A stretch of 64,000 nt of DNA from Hymenobacter crusticola (GTDB lineage: Bacteria; Bacteroidota; Bacteroidia; Cytophagales; Hymenobacteraceae): assembly GCF_002154225.1 (NCBI RefSeq), contig NZ_MTSE01000002.1, forward strand, positions 62,001 to 126,000, given 5' to 3'. The notes below the pieces were generated by a model. The model saw nothing but the letters and a program-made list of their open reading frames with translations, did no database searches and was not told where the DNA came from. Every line of letters starts with the position of its first letter. The stretch's first letter is position 1. Below, in pieces: positions 1-8,729 of this stretch. Made by a program: the position numbers and the translations under genes.

Positions 1-9
1 TTACCGGAA

Positions 10-38
10 CAGGCTGCCCATATCGGGCAGCCTGTTTT
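10..38 (+). terminator. Rho-independent terminator of an upstream gene
   Basis: A perfect 10-bp stem (arms 10-19 and 25-34) with a 5-base loop is followed by a short T-rich run. It probably ends a plus-strand gene lying left of the window. Confidence 0.75.
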
Positions 39-93
39 CTTTGTAGCGTAATCAACGACTCGCGACTCCCTACTTTTCTTACTTAATGGCCTC

Positions 94-768
94 ATGGAGA
101 TAATCAAACACTTTTTTGACCTCGTAATGCACCTCGATAAAACGCTCATCGACGTGGTGCAGCAGTACGGCGGTCTTACCTATCTGATTTTATTCCTGAT
201 CATCTTCACCGAAACGGGAGTTGTCATCTTTCCCTTTCTGCCCGGCGATTCGTTGCTGTTTGTGGCTGGCACGCTGGCCGCCCGGTCCGTATCGCCCGGC
301 TCCGACCAAACCCTGCTGCACCTGACGTATTTGATTCCGCTGCTGTTTATCGCAGCTTTCCTCGGCGATAATCTCAACTACTTTATTGGTGACTACCTAG
401 GTCCGAAAGTGTTTCAGAAGGACTATAAACTATTCAAACGCAAATACTTAGAAGATACCCAAGCCTTCTATGCCAAGCACGGCGGCAAAACTATCATCAT
501 GGCGCGTTTCATTCCCATTGTGCGCACGTTTGCGCCGTTTGTGGCGGGCGTAGGCAGCATGAAATATGCTTATTTTATCAGCTACAGCGTGGGCGGGGCG
601 TTGCTCTGGGTGATTTCGCTGACAATGGCCGGTTACCTGTTCGGCAACATTCCGGTAGTGGAAAAGAACTTTACCATTGTTATCTACCTCATCATTCTAG
701 TTTCGGTGGCGCCGCCGCTGTTTCAGTTTCTGAAGCAAAAGCTGAGCGGTCGGCCATCGGAAGCGTAG
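94..768 (+). CDS. DedA-family inner-membrane protein
   Basis: This 224-residue membrane protein belongs to the DedA/VTT (SNARE-associated) family, whose members act in membrane homeostasis, probably as lipid flippases or proton-coupled transporters. Visible family marks are the re-entrant loop FPFLPGDSLLF near residues 46-56 and the conserved segment ARFIPIVRTFAPFVAGVG near 136-153, with hydrophobic helices around 27-46, 80-95, 155-180 and 190-212. The length is normal for DedA. The gene sits alone between two hairpin terminators and so is probably monocistronic. The exact substrate cannot be read from the sequence. Confidence 0.93.
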   Translation: MEIIKHFFDLVMHLDKTLIDVVQQYGGLTYLILFLIIFTETGVVIFPFLPGDSLLFVAGTLAARSVSPGSDQTLLHLTYLIPLLFIAAFLGDNLNYFIGDYLGPKVFQKDYKLFKRKYLEDTQAFYAKHGGKTIIMARFIPIVRTFAPFVAGVGSMKYAYFISYSVGGALLWVISLTMAGYLFGNIPVVEKNFTIVIYLIILVSVAPPLFQFLKQKLSGRPSEA

Positions 769-793
769 CTAGGTGCTGTACTCTATTTTCAAG

Positions 794-830
794 AAAACCG
801 CTCCGCCAATTGGTCGGGGCGGTTTTTTTT
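794..830 (+). terminator. Rho-independent terminator after the DedA gene
   Basis: A 12-bp stem (794-805 with 815-826, one G-T wobble) leads into a run of eight T residues. It separates the DedA gene from aroE. Confidence 0.88.
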
Positions 831-870
831 GTTGCTTTAGGAATTGAACGCGTTGAGCTAGCCCCGTTAT

Positions 871-1611
871 ATGAGAGAATTCGGCCTTATTGGCAAATCC
901 CTTAGTCATTCATTTTCGCAGACCTATTTCACCCAAAAGTTTCAGAACCTAGAACTGACGGATTGTTCGTACGAACTGTTCGAACTGGCCGACATCACGG
1001 AGCTGCCAGCCTTGCTAGCCAGCCGCCCGAACCTAGCTGGCCTCAACGTCACGATTCCGTACAAAGAACAAGTGTGGCCTTATTTATCGGATGTGGCGCC
1101 ATCAGCAGCCCGCGTGGGTGCGGTCAACGTGATTGAGGTAACCGCCGACGGGCAGTACATCGGACACAACACCGACTACACAGGCTTTCGCGAATCGCTT
1201 GAGCGGTTTTACCCAGACCGCGGCGAGGATGTAGCGGCACTAGTACTCGGTACTGGCGGGGCTTCCAAGGCCGTGGAAGTAGCTTTGCGTGACCTAGGTA
1301 TTCGCTACTGGGTGGTGTCACGCAACCCACTGAGCAAGGGGCTCACCTACGATGATCTGACGCCCGCGCTGGTTGCGGCGCATGCGCTGATCATCAATGC
1401 TACGCCATTGGGCACGTACCCGCGCATCGAGGAGTTTCCGCCGTTGCCCTACGAAGTTCTATCGCCCCAGCACTACCTCTACGACCTCGTGTACAATCCG
1501 CGCGAAACGCGCTTCCTGCAAAAAGGGGCAGAGATGGGCGCGCACACCACCAATGGGTTTGAAATGCTCTGTCTGCAAGCTGAAGCGGCGTGGCGCATCT
1601 GGAATAAATAG
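871..1611 (+). CDS. aroE: Shikimate dehydrogenase
   Basis: AroE reduces 3-dehydroshikimate to shikimate with NADPH in the cytoplasmic chorismate pathway. The N-terminal substrate domain begins with GLIGKSLSHSFSQ (residues 5-17). It holds the catalytic lysine in NVTIPYKE (Lys65) and the catalytic aspartate in GHNTDYTGF (Asp102). The NADP-binding loop LGTGGASKA lies near 126-134, and NATPLGT follows. At 246 residues it is on the short side for AroE but complete, ending in the usual NGFEMLCLQAEAAWRIW helix. It stands alone and converges on wrbA. No linked aromatic-pathway gene is visible. Confidence 0.96.
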   Translation: MREFGLIGKSLSHSFSQTYFTQKFQNLELTDCSYELFELADITELPALLASRPNLAGLNVTIPYKEQVWPYLSDVAPSAARVGAVNVIEVTADGQYIGHNTDYTGFRESLERFYPDRGEDVAALVLGTGGASKAVEVALRDLGIRYWVVSRNPLSKGLTYDDLTPALVAAHALIINATPLGTYPRIEEFPPLPYEVLSPQHYLYDLVYNPRETRFLQKGAEMGAHTTNGFEMLCLQAEAAWRIWNK

Positions 1612-1697
1612 CTGCGCCAAAACAATGGCGTAAATGGGTAGCGGAGTAAAAGGTTCAAGAACAAGGTTCTTACCTTATTTCGTTGCTCTCTAAACGA

Positions 1698-1727
1698 CAA
1701 CAGCCACCCGTTCCCGAGTGGCTGTTG
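1698..1727. terminator. Hairpin between convergent aroE and wrbA
   Basis: A perfect 10-bp stem (1698-1707 with 1718-1727) and 10-base loop lie between two convergent genes. Neither side has a strong T tract, so it is a probable shared terminator or 3'-end hairpin rather than a classic one. Confidence 0.55.
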
Positions 1728-1755
1728 AAGGTTGCAAGATAGTGTGCAGAAAAGC

Positions 1756-2373
1756 TTATTCTTTGACGGCGAGCTTGCGGGCAATTTCAGCCGTGTGCCG
1801 GCCTTGGAAGCGGGCTCCTTCTAGCTCATTGGGGCTAGGCTGACGCTCGCCCTGGCCACCAGCCACGGTGCTCGCACCATAAGGCGTGCCGCCGGTTACT
1901 TCCTCGTGGCCCATTTGGCCTTGCCAAGCATAAGGTAAGCCGACTACCACAAACCCGTGGTGGAATAGCTCCGTGTGGAAGGAGCGGATAGTGGTTTCCT
2001 GGCCCCCGTGCTGGGTAGCGGTGCTTACAAACACGCTGCCTACTTTGCCCACCAGTGCACCCGTCGCCCAAAGGCCGCCCGTGCTATCCATGAAAGCCTG
2101 CATCTGGCCGCACAAGTTACCGTAGCGCGTTGGCGTGCCGAAGATGATAGCATCGTATTCTGTTAGCTCGTTGGGCGTAACGACCGGGATGTGGGCGAAA
2201 GCAGCTTGTGCGCCGGTAGCACCGGTCTTGTCCAATACTTCTTGGGGTAGCGTCTCAGGGACGCGCTTAATTACTACTTCATTATCGGCTACTTCGCGGG
2301 CGCCTTCTGCCACCGCCTCAGCCATTTTGTAGATATGACCATACGTGGAGTAAAACAGCACTAGAGTTTTCAT
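1756..2373 (-). CDS. wrbA: NAD(P)H:quinone oxidoreductase, WrbA type
   Basis: WrbA is a flavodoxin-fold FMN enzyme that reduces quinones by two electrons, protecting cells from quinone redox cycling. The N-terminus [15 protein letters not shown] (residues 4-18) is the FMN phosphate loop. FGTPTRYGN (near 78-86) and the [12 protein letters not shown] segment (near 116-127) are typical of WrbA and distinguish it from plain flavodoxin. The length of 205 residues is standard. The ATG at 2371-2373 lies about 80 bases downstream of a good Bacteroidota promoter on the same strand. Confidence 0.95.
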   Translation of the reverse strand: MKTLVLFYSTYGHIYKMAEAVAEGAREVADNEVVIKRVPETLPQEVLDKTGATGAQAAFAHIPVVTPNELTEYDAIIFGTPTRYGNLCGQMQAFMDSTGGLWATGALVGKVGSVFVSTATQHGGQETTIRSFHTELFHHGFVVVGLPYAWQGQMGHEEVTGGTPYGASTVAGGQGERQPSPNELEGARFQGRHTAEIARKLAVKE

Positions 2374-2454
2374 GCGGGTGAGCTAGGGAGTGAAAATGAG
2401 AAATACTGTATGTTCTCCACCGTGTACGGCAATGCTGGTGCGGCGGTGGTGGTG

Positions 2455-2485
2455 CAAATGTATGTAGGTACATTGAATGTGCAAG
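2455..2485 (-). promoter_or_regulatory. Bacteroidota-type promoter for wrbA
   Basis: Read on the minus strand, a -33 element CTTG (about 2482-2485) and a -7 element TACATTTG (2455-2462, fits TAnnTTTG) are 19 bases apart. The predicted 5' leader is roughly 75 bases. Nothing else was recognised in the rest of the 2374-2670 gap. Confidence 0.65.
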
Positions 2486-2670
2486 CAGTTTGAAGAAATA
2501 TATTCGCGATGCACATGAGGGCCTTCGCCAGATAACGCCAAAAAAAGTGACGAGGCGTTGCAACCTTTCCGGCTAGTTGCAGGCTCTTCCTCCCAAAGCC
2601 AGTGACCTAGCCTTTATTCGTGCCCTCGATCTATAGAGTCGATCCGCGTATGCAACAAGCTTATTCAAGT

Positions 2671-2700
2671 GGCAGACGGCTGTGCCAACAGCCGTCTGCC
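2671..2700. repeat. Perfect 13-bp hairpin in the sigma-factor leader
   Basis: Arms 2671-2683 and 2688-2700 pair perfectly around the 4-base loop gcca. No T tract follows on either strand, so it does not look like an intrinsic terminator. It lies 42 bases before the likely start of the sigma gene, so it may be a leader structure or a palindromic element. Confidence 0.7.
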
Positions 2701-2741
2701 AACCACCCCAACGGAGCCGGTGCGCTAAGCCGGTCGCAACC

Positions 2742-3431
2742 ATGAGCGCTTCACTAGCTTCTATGAGCGCCATTGGCGGTCTGCGCCGACTCCTGACGGG
2801 CGACGGCGAACCGCCGCGCGCGGCGGCCGAGCCAGCGGCTTCGTCTGCTGCTGTGCGGCAACTTACACCGACGTTTCCGCTGAGCGAGACGGAGTTGATA
2901 GATGGTTGCCTTGCTGGCAGTCGCGCCATGCAAAAGCAACTGTACGAGCGATTTGCGGGTCGCATGATGGCCGTATGTTTGCGCTACGCCCAAACCACCT
3001 TTGAGGCGGAAGATGTGTTACAGGAAGGCTTCGTAACGGTCTTTTCCAAGCTGGGCAGCTTTCGGCGCGAATGCCCGCTGGAGTTCTGGATTCGCCGCAT
3101 TATGGTAAATGCCGCCCTCCGTCAGCACCGCCGCAACACGACGCTGGTGGCCATGAGTGAAGGCGAGTACCCAGTAGACTTACAGGACGAGGAATTTACG
3201 CTGTCGAATTACGCGTTTGAAGAACTGCTGACGATGGTGCAGGACCTAGCTCCCCGCTACCGAATGGTGTTTAATCTGTTTGCCATCGAAGGCTACGGGC
3301 ACAAGGAAATTGGCGAGCTGCTCGGCATTTCTGAGGGTACCAGCAAGTCGCAGTACGCCCGGGCCCGGGCGATTTTAAAGACAAAATTAGAGCGCCTCGA
3401 TGCGCATCGTACCAATGGAACCTTCCGCTAA
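2742..3431 (+). CDS. ECF-type RNA polymerase sigma factor
   Basis: This is a sigma-70 family factor of the extracytoplasmic-function type that would direct RNA polymerase to a small regulon. Region 2 runs from LYERFAGRMMAVCLRYAQ through EDVLQEGFVTVFSKLGSF to FWIRRIMVNAALRQHRR. Region 4 is LAPRYRMVFNLFAIEGYGHKEIGELLGISEGT plus the SKSQYARARAIL recognition helix. The ATG at 2742 is chosen. The longer frame would start at a GTG (2682) inside a strong hairpin, and another ATG at 2763 is also possible. About 45 residues of low-complexity sequence precede region 2. The 3' end overlaps the next gene by 17-32 bases, which implies translational coupling to its probable anti-sigma partner. Confidence 0.88.
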   Translation: MSASLASMSAIGGLRRLLTGDGEPPRAAAEPAASSAAVRQLTPTFPLSETELIDGCLAGSRAMQKQLYERFAGRMMAVCLRYAQTTFEAEDVLQEGFVTVFSKLGSFRRECPLEFWIRRIMVNAALRQHRRNTTLVAMSEGEYPVDLQDEEFTLSNYAFEELLTMVQDLAPRYRMVFNLFAIEGYGHKEIGELLGISEGTSKSQYARARAILKTKLERLDAHRTNGTFR

Positions 3432-5034
3432 CAAATCATCTGCTGACCAGCCTACCGGCGACTTGGAGCACCTGTTCCGACAGAAGTTTGCCGAGGCGGA
3501 GGTAATGCCCCGCCGCAACGTGTGGGAGCAGATCGACCACGACTTGCTGGTGCGGCAGAACGAATCGTACCGCCGCCGCCTGGTGCAGCAACGTTGGATA
3601 GCTGCCGCTTGCATTATGTTGGTAGTAGCAGCAAGCACCTGGGCAGTGCGCTTGAACTTCTCGCCGAAAGCTAGCCTAGCGACGGTAACCGAACAGGGTA
3701 CTAACGTGACGACGAGTAAGCAGCCCACGTCAACTGCGTCTGGTGCTACCCAGTTAGCGGTTGCGCCTGCAACAGCGCCGGCCGGCAATGCTGCGCCACT
3801 CCTTGCCGCAACTGGGCGTAACCAGCAGGTCGCAACAACGACCGAAGTAGAGCAAATAGAGAAGCAGGCACCTAGCTTCGGTACAGCTTCCGAAGGATTC
3901 GCTAGCTCGGGTTCGACGTACGGCCCCCACGTAGGGCATTCTTTCGTCGGTAGCTCTGGGCAAATGCCGATGGGCCTCTTTACTGCCCGACAGGCAACGG
4001 CTGGGGGCTATGCTCCTAGCTTCGCCACCCAGGAGGCAGCGGGCGGCGGCCTAGGTCTACTACCCGACTTCATGGCGACGCGCGTAGCGGGGTTACTGGC
4101 CTCTATGACTGGTGCTCATGGCGCGTTGCCTGATACACTGCGCAAAGCGGCCTTGCCAGCTGGGCCAGAGATGCTGGCTGCGCAAGAAGTGCTACCTGAG
4201 CGCCCGCGCACTAGCGGCAAACGATGGCGGTGGAGCGCTGCCGTAGCCGCTGCCTCCTATAACCCCAATATCAACTTCAGTCGCAACAGTCAGAGTGCAC
4301 TGGCAACCCCTCAGTACAGCAATTCGCCAACTCAAAACGTAGGATATACCACTCAGGCTGCCATGTATGAGCAAGCCGCTAACGAGTACCGGCAGCACTT
4401 GCAGGCCGGGGCGGGCTTTCGGGGCAAGCTCGGGGCGGCACGCCCGTTGAGCAAGCGTTGGGAGCTTACCACTGGCGTAGAAGTAGCCCAACTAGCTGCT
4501 ATGTCCCAGTTCACGGCTACCACTGCGGCGTATTCGCTTGCTACAGATGCTTTCACGGGCGGTAACGCCACGTATCGGCAGCAACTCACCAACAACACTG
4601 GCAATTTCGCCCAAACTAACTCCAGCGCTACGCATTATCGTTATACCTCGGCCGGGGTGCCGGTCGCTGTTCGGTACAGCTCGCCCAAGAATGGCTTGTC
4701 GTTTTACGCTACCCTAGGTGCCGCCGTAAACGTGCTGCTAGGTAGTCGGACGGAAGTAGTGGGGACCACAGAGGCTACGCAGAAGTATTCCTTAAACTCC
4801 TCCGATTCGCCCTACCGTAAGGTGTTGGCCTCGGTGCGGGCCGGGGCTGGTGCCCGCTACCGCGCCGCCGATGGACAATGGAGCCTACTGGTAGGTCCTG
4901 AAGCTGACCTAGGTATGACAACCCTCAATGCCGATCCGGCGCAAAGCTTTTTTAAACGCTCACGACCTTACTCAGTGGGCCTAGCTACTAGTGTGGAGTT
5001 TGGAGGAACGAAGCAGACGGTTATCAATCCTTAA
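3415..5034 (+). CDS. Putative anti-sigma protein with outer-membrane-barrel-like C-terminus
   Basis: This 539-residue protein is not from a family I can name exactly. Residues 1-60 are charged and would be cytoplasmic. One hydrophobic helix lies near 61-77 after QQRWIAAACIMLVV. Residues 80-260 are Ala/Thr/Gly-rich and probably disordered. The last ~270 residues alternate like a porin-family or PorT-like beta-barrel (WELTTGVEVAQLAAM, GLSFYATLGAAVNVLLGS, GQWSLLVGPEADLGM, final strand YSVGLATSVEFG). It overlaps the sigma gene, as anti-sigma genes often do, so inhibition by the N-terminal segment is the likely role. An in-frame ATG at 3400 would add five residues. The function is inferred from context. 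Confidence 0.75.
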   Translation: MEPSANKSSADQPTGDLEHLFRQKFAEAEVMPRRNVWEQIDHDLLVRQNESYRRRLVQQRWIAAACIMLVVAASTWAVRLNFSPKASLATVTEQGTNVTTSKQPTSTASGATQLAVAPATAPAGNAAPLLAATGRNQQVATTTEVEQIEKQAPSFGTASEGFASSGSTYGPHVGHSFVGSSGQMPMGLFTARQATAGGYAPSFATQEAAGGGLGLLPDFMATRVAGLLASMTGAHGALPDTLRKAALPAGPEMLAAQEVLPERPRTSGKRWRWSAAVAAASYNPNINFSRNSQSALATPQYSNSPTQNVGYTTQAAMYEQAANEYRQHLQAGAGFRGKLGAARPLSKRWELTTGVEVAQLAAMSQFTATTAAYSLATDAFTGGNATYRQQLTNNTGNFAQTNSSATHYRYTSAGVPVAVRYSSPKNGLSFYATLGAAVNVLLGSRTEVVGTTEATQKYSLNSSDSPYRKVLASVRAGAGARYRAADGQWSLLVGPEADLGMTTLNADPAQSFFKRSRPYSVGLATSVEFGGTKQTVINP

Positions 5035-5055
5035 GCGAAAGCCAAAATTATAGCC

Positions 5056-5598
5056 ATGCGGTACCACCACTTACTCGTGCTATTATTGTTCTGGTTGCCT
5101 TTGGCCAGTTGTGAGAAGGATGACGCATCACCCAAAGAGGATTCTGAGTACGTACCCGGCGAAGTACTGATGGGGGTTAAAGAAACAGCCACAGTCCCTC
5201 AGACCTTCGCGCTGGTAAACAGCCGGTCTTTGGAAATCTTGGCCGTTTCTATCCCGATGTACAACTCAAACCTGCCAGCAGATAGCTCGGGTTATGTTGA
5301 ACGTGCGTTGAATGCCAAGCCCTACATCAATGATAAGGGTTGGAAAGCCAGTGTAATCCGCAACACACTTACGGGTAAGCTGACCATAACCGTGCGCTTG
5401 ATGAACATGACTTTGGCCAACCAACAGGATTGGTTAGCTACCGTGCAACAACTGCAATTGCAGGAGCAACCCACCACAACATCCTACCAGTTGAAAGTGC
5501 CGGTGGGTGAGGAAAAGCACTGGGTGAAAGAGCTGCAACAGCAAAGCGAAGTGCGCTGGGCGGAACTGAACAACATCATTCAGATCCAACTGCACTAA
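5056..5598 (+). CDS. Predicted lipoprotein of unknown function
   Basis: The product has 180 residues with a lipoprotein signal peptide (LPLASC, lipidated Cys19), followed by an acidic linker EKDDASPKEDSE. The rest is a soluble alpha/beta-looking domain with no motif I recognise. It includes YVPGEVLMGVKE near residues 33-44 and a C-terminal region that could fold as a small ferredoxin-like unit (VRWAELNNIIQIQL). It lies 21 bases after the barrel-tailed protein on the same strand, so it is probably in the sigma-factor operon and may act in the periplasm with it. Confidence 0.8.
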   Translation: MRYHHLLVLLLFWLPLASCEKDDASPKEDSEYVPGEVLMGVKETATVPQTFALVNSRSLEILAVSIPMYNSNLPADSSGYVERALNAKPYINDKGWKASVIRNTLTGKLTITVRLMNMTLANQQDWLATVQQLQLQEQPTTTSYQLKVPVGEEKHWVKELQQQSEVRWAELNNIIQIQLH

Positions 5599-5658
5599 TA
5601 AAACCAATTGCGCTAGGTATTAACCGATAGCAGCCACTTTTACCAATAGTCGGTAGGT

Positions 5659-6105
5659 ATGAAAAAGATAGTTATTGGGTTGGTGCTAAGCAGCACGTTG
5701 CTAGGTTGCCAAAAGGATAAAGCTGCCGAAGAAAATCTCTCGGCCAGCGACTTCGCGGTGGAGAACCAGAAAACTGCTTCTGTGCCACTTACTGGGTTGG
5801 ATAACGTTGCGGTAACCCTGAAAAAGATATCCGATTCGCGGTGTCCCAACGGAGCGCAATGCATTTGGGCAGGTTATGTACAAACGACCATCGAAGTAAA
5901 AACGCCGGCCGATGCCACTCAGACGGTTGATTTGTGCTTGGCGCAGTGTGGCGTAGGCTCTCCTTGGCACTACCGCGACTCGACTACCGTGCTGATTAAC
6001 AAGCAGCCCTACTGGCTCTGCTTGACGGCTGTTAATCCTTATCCATCTGTGAAGAATACTCCAACTCAAGCGCAAACTGCTGCCTTGCGCTTGGTACCAC
6101 AATAA
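5659..6105 (+). CDS. Small lipoprotein with SRCPNGAQCIWAG motif
   Basis: This 148-residue lipoprotein (STLLGC, lipidated Cys17) carries DSRCPNGAQCIWAGY near residues 59-73. That motif is common to small, uncharacterised secreted proteins of Bacteroidota and other phyla. Two further cysteines in LCLAQCG and one in WLCL could form disulfides in an immunoglobulin-like beta domain. It is the last gene of the sigma-factor cluster, ahead of a terminator. No function is assigned to this family that I know of. Confidence 0.8.
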   Translation: MKKIVIGLVLSSTLLGCQKDKAAEENLSASDFAVENQKTASVPLTGLDNVAVTLKKISDSRCPNGAQCIWAGYVQTTIEVKTPADATQTVDLCLAQCGVGSPWHYRDSTTVLINKQPYWLCLTAVNPYPSVKNTPTQAQTAALRLVPQ

Positions 6106-6131
6106 TTAGTGAGTTATTGTTAGCATAAACA

Positions 6132-6163
6132 GAAAAAGCCCGTTCCGAAAGATGGGCTTTTTC
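6132..6163 (+). terminator. Rho-independent terminator of the sigma/anti-sigma cluster
   Basis: A perfect 10-bp stem (6132-6141 with 6154-6163) has a 12-base loop and A-rich/T-rich flanks built into the stem. It could work in both directions. The rest of the 6106-6412 gap shows no gene. Confidence 0.8.
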
Positions 6164-6412
6164 ACTTCCTAGTGGTCAGTTAAGGCAGTGCGATAGTCAG
6201 GATACGAGTAGCGCAGACGCTGTAGTCTGGGTCACTTTCTCGGCTGTACATGGGGCTAGTTTACTGGGCAGCAAAGCACGCATCTTAGCGAATTTAGTGA
6301 GCTTTTCTGCGGAGCAATGTGCGGCCTGTTGGACCTAGAAGATACTTGACCTAGCTTTTTTGTTTCTGCGGAAACCACAAGTAACACAACGGGGTTATGA
6401 TAGGCTGGCTTT

Positions 6413-6445
6413 TTTGCCAACTTTAAGCCGGCGCGGCTAACTTTA
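6413..6445 (+). promoter_or_regulatory. Promoter of uvrB, possibly giving a leaderless mRNA
   Basis: TTTG (6413-6416), a 21-base spacer and TAACTTTA (6438-6445, one base off TAnnTTTG) lie immediately before uvrB. The expected transcription start, about 5-7 bases further on, falls at or next to the ATG at 6453. Confidence 0.5.
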
Positions 6446-6452
6446 TCCCTGC

Positions 6453-8495
6453 ATGGAATATCAACTGACCTCGGAATTCAAACCCACTGGTGACCAGCCC
6501 CAGGCCATTGCCCAGCTGGTGCAAGGCCTCAACAACGGCGAGCCCGCGCAGGTACTGCTCGGTGCCACCGGTACGGGCAAAACTTTTACCATGGCCAACG
6601 TGATTGCGCAGTCGGGCAAGCCGGCGTTGGTTCTGTGTCACAATAAGACTCTGGCGGCCCAGCTTTACGGCGAGTTCAAGGCCTTTTTTCCTAATAATGC
6701 CGTCGAGTACTACATCAGCTACTACGACTACTACCAGCCGGAAGCCTACATTGCCAGCACCGACGTTTTCATTGAGAAGGACCTAGCTATCAACGAGGAA
6801 ATTGAGAAGCTGCGTCTGCACTCTACCTCGTCCTTGATGAGTGGGCGGCGCGACGTGATTGTGGTAGCATCGGTGTCGTGCATCTATGGTATCGGCAACC
6901 CCGAGGAGTTTGGTAAGAACGTTATCTACCTAGCTCCGGGACTAAAATACTCGCGCAACAACCTGCTCTACCAGTTTGTGCAAATCCTGTATTCGCGCAC
7001 CGAGGTGGAGTTTACGCGCGGTACGTTCCGCGTGAAAGGCGATACGGTAGACATCTTCCCGGCGTATGCCGACTTCGCCTACCGCATCTACTTCTTCGGC
7101 GACGAAATCGAGAGTGTGCAAAAGATTGACCCGGCCAGCGGCAAGAAGCTCGCCGACGAAAAAAATGGGGTGACGCTGTATCCGGCCAACCTCTTCGTGA
7201 CGGGCAAAGACACACTGAACCAGGCCATCCACGAGATTCAGAACGACATGGTGGCGCAGCACGCGTACTTCGAGAAGGAAGGCCGCGATGCGGAAGCCAA
7301 GCGCATCACGGAGCGCACCGAGTTCGACTTGGAAATGATTCGGGAGCTAGGGTACTGCTCGGGCATCGAGAACTACTCGCGCTACTTCGACCGCCGCACG
7401 CCCGGTGCCCGACCTTTCTGCTTGCTTGATTACTTCCCCGACGACTACCTGATGGTGATTGACGAAAGCCACGCCACCATTCCGCAGATTCGGGCCATGT
7501 GGGGCGGCGACCGGAGCCGCAAAACGGCGCTGGTAGAGTACGGCTTCCGCTTGCCGAGTGCCATGGACAACCGACCGCTCACGTTCAACGAGTTCGAGAG
7601 CATGTTCCGGCAGGCCGTGTATGTGTCAGCTACGCCCTCCGACTACGAGTTGACCCAAGCGGCCGGCGTGGTTGTGGAGCAGATTATCCGTCCGACGGGC
7701 TTGTTAGACCCAGAAATCGACATTCGCCCGAGCGTTAACCAGATTGACGACTTGCTCGACGAAGTGGATGAGCGCGTAAAAATGGGCGACCGAGTACTCG
7801 TGACTACGCTTACCAAGCGCATGGCCGAGGAGCTGAGCAAGTACATGGACCGCCTAGGTATCAAAGTTGAGTACGTGCACAGCGAAGTGAAGTCCCTGGA
7901 TCGGGTGGAGATTCTACGCCGCTTGCGCCTTGGTGAAATCGACGTACTGATCGGGGTAAACTTGCTGCGTGAAGGCCTTGACTTGCCGGAAGTGAGCCTA
8001 GTAGCCATTTTGGATGCCGACAAAGAAGGCTTCCTCCGCGACCAGCGCAGCCTGATTCAGACCATGGGCCGCGCTGCGCGTAACGACCACGGCAAGGTGA
8101 TTATGTACGCCGACCGCATCACCGGCTCCATGCAGCGCGCCATCGACGAAACGAACCGTCGGAGAGCCGTACAGATGGCGTATAACGAGGAGCATGGCAT
8201 CACGCCGCGCACCGTTACGAAGTCGCGCGAGGCGATTATGGGGCAAACCTCGGTGGCCGATATGCGCAAAATCGAGCCGCAAGCCTACGTCAGCCCCGAA
8301 GCCATGGGCGATACGATGACCCTAGCTGCCGAGCCCATCATCTCGACGATGAACCGGGCGGAGTTGGAAAAAGTCATCAAGAAAACGGAAAAGCTAATGG
8401 AAGGTGCCGCCAAGGACCTCGACTTCTTACAAGCCGCCAAGTACCGCGACGAGCTAGCGCAACTCCGGCAAATGCTGAAGTCGAAGCGAGATTAA
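6453..8495 (+). CDS. uvrB: UvrABC excinuclease subunit B
   Basis: UvrB is the damage-verifying helicase of nucleotide excision repair. It is loaded by UvrA and recruits UvrC. The Walker A motif GATGTGKT is at residues 37-44. The beta-hairpin that probes DNA (YYISYYDYYQPEAYI) follows near 90-104. The DEAD-like box DESHAT comes next, then the C-terminal helicase motifs LREGLDLPEVSLVAILDADKEGFLR and QTMGRAARN. A UVR domain (KVIKKTEKLMEGAAKDLDFLQAAKYRDEL) closes the protein for UvrC contact. At 680 residues it is full length. It is a single gene between its own promoter and a very strong terminator. Confidence 0.98.
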   Translation: MEYQLTSEFKPTGDQPQAIAQLVQGLNNGEPAQVLLGATGTGKTFTMANVIAQSGKPALVLCHNKTLAAQLYGEFKAFFPNNAVEYYISYYDYYQPEAYIASTDVFIEKDLAINEEIEKLRLHSTSSLMSGRRDVIVVASVSCIYGIGNPEEFGKNVIYLAPGLKYSRNNLLYQFVQILYSRTEVEFTRGTFRVKGDTVDIFPAYADFAYRIYFFGDEIESVQKIDPASGKKLADEKNGVTLYPANLFVTGKDTLNQAIHEIQNDMVAQHAYFEKEGRDAEAKRITERTEFDLEMIRELGYCSGIENYSRYFDRRTPGARPFCLLDYFPDDYLMVIDESHATIPQIRAMWGGDRSRKTALVEYGFRLPSAMDNRPLTFNEFESMFRQAVYVSATPSDYELTQAAGVVVEQIIRPTGLLDPEIDIRPSVNQIDDLLDEVDERVKMGDRVLVTTLTKRMAEELSKYMDRLGIKVEYVHSEVKSLDRVEILRRLRLGEIDVLIGVNLLREGLDLPEVSLVAILDADKEGFLRDQRSLIQTMGRAARNDHGKVIMYADRITGSMQRAIDETNRRRAVQMAYNEEHGITPRTVTKSREAIMGQTSVADMRKIEPQAYVSPEAMGDTMTLAAEPIISTMNRAELEKVIKKTEKLMEGAAKDLDFLQAAKYRDELAQLRQMLKSKRD

Positions 8496-8513
8496 CCCCT
8501 AGCTTGTTCGAGG

Positions 8514-8570
8514 AAAGCCCTTACTGCCCGTGGTTACTGCACCAGTAACCACGGGCAGTAAGGGCTTTTT
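8514..8570 (+). terminator. Very long perfect terminator hairpin after uvrB
   Basis: Two 26-base arms (8514-8539 and 8543-8568) pair without a mismatch around a 3-base loop, and the right arm ends in a T run. This is longer than needed for termination. Confidence 0.9.
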
Positions 8571-8729
8571 GCATCATGTGCAGTACAAGACTAATTTCTA
8601 ATGCGCACTATTCGGCCTGCCGGCTAGCAAGCGGCTGAGCTTATCGGTAGTAAAGCCAAATAATTCAAGCTATTATACTAGCTTTAAGCGCTTGTTATTG
8701 CTGTACAAGTCCTTGATACCGCGCACGCT

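Noticed and set aside
2318..2563. Minus-strand frame overlapping the wrbA start and promoter
   Set aside because: No recognisable protein, and it covers the wrbA promoter.
2573..2993. Minus-strand frames opposite the sigma factor start
   Set aside because: Low-complexity Arg/Ala/Ser sequence antisense to a clear sigma factor.
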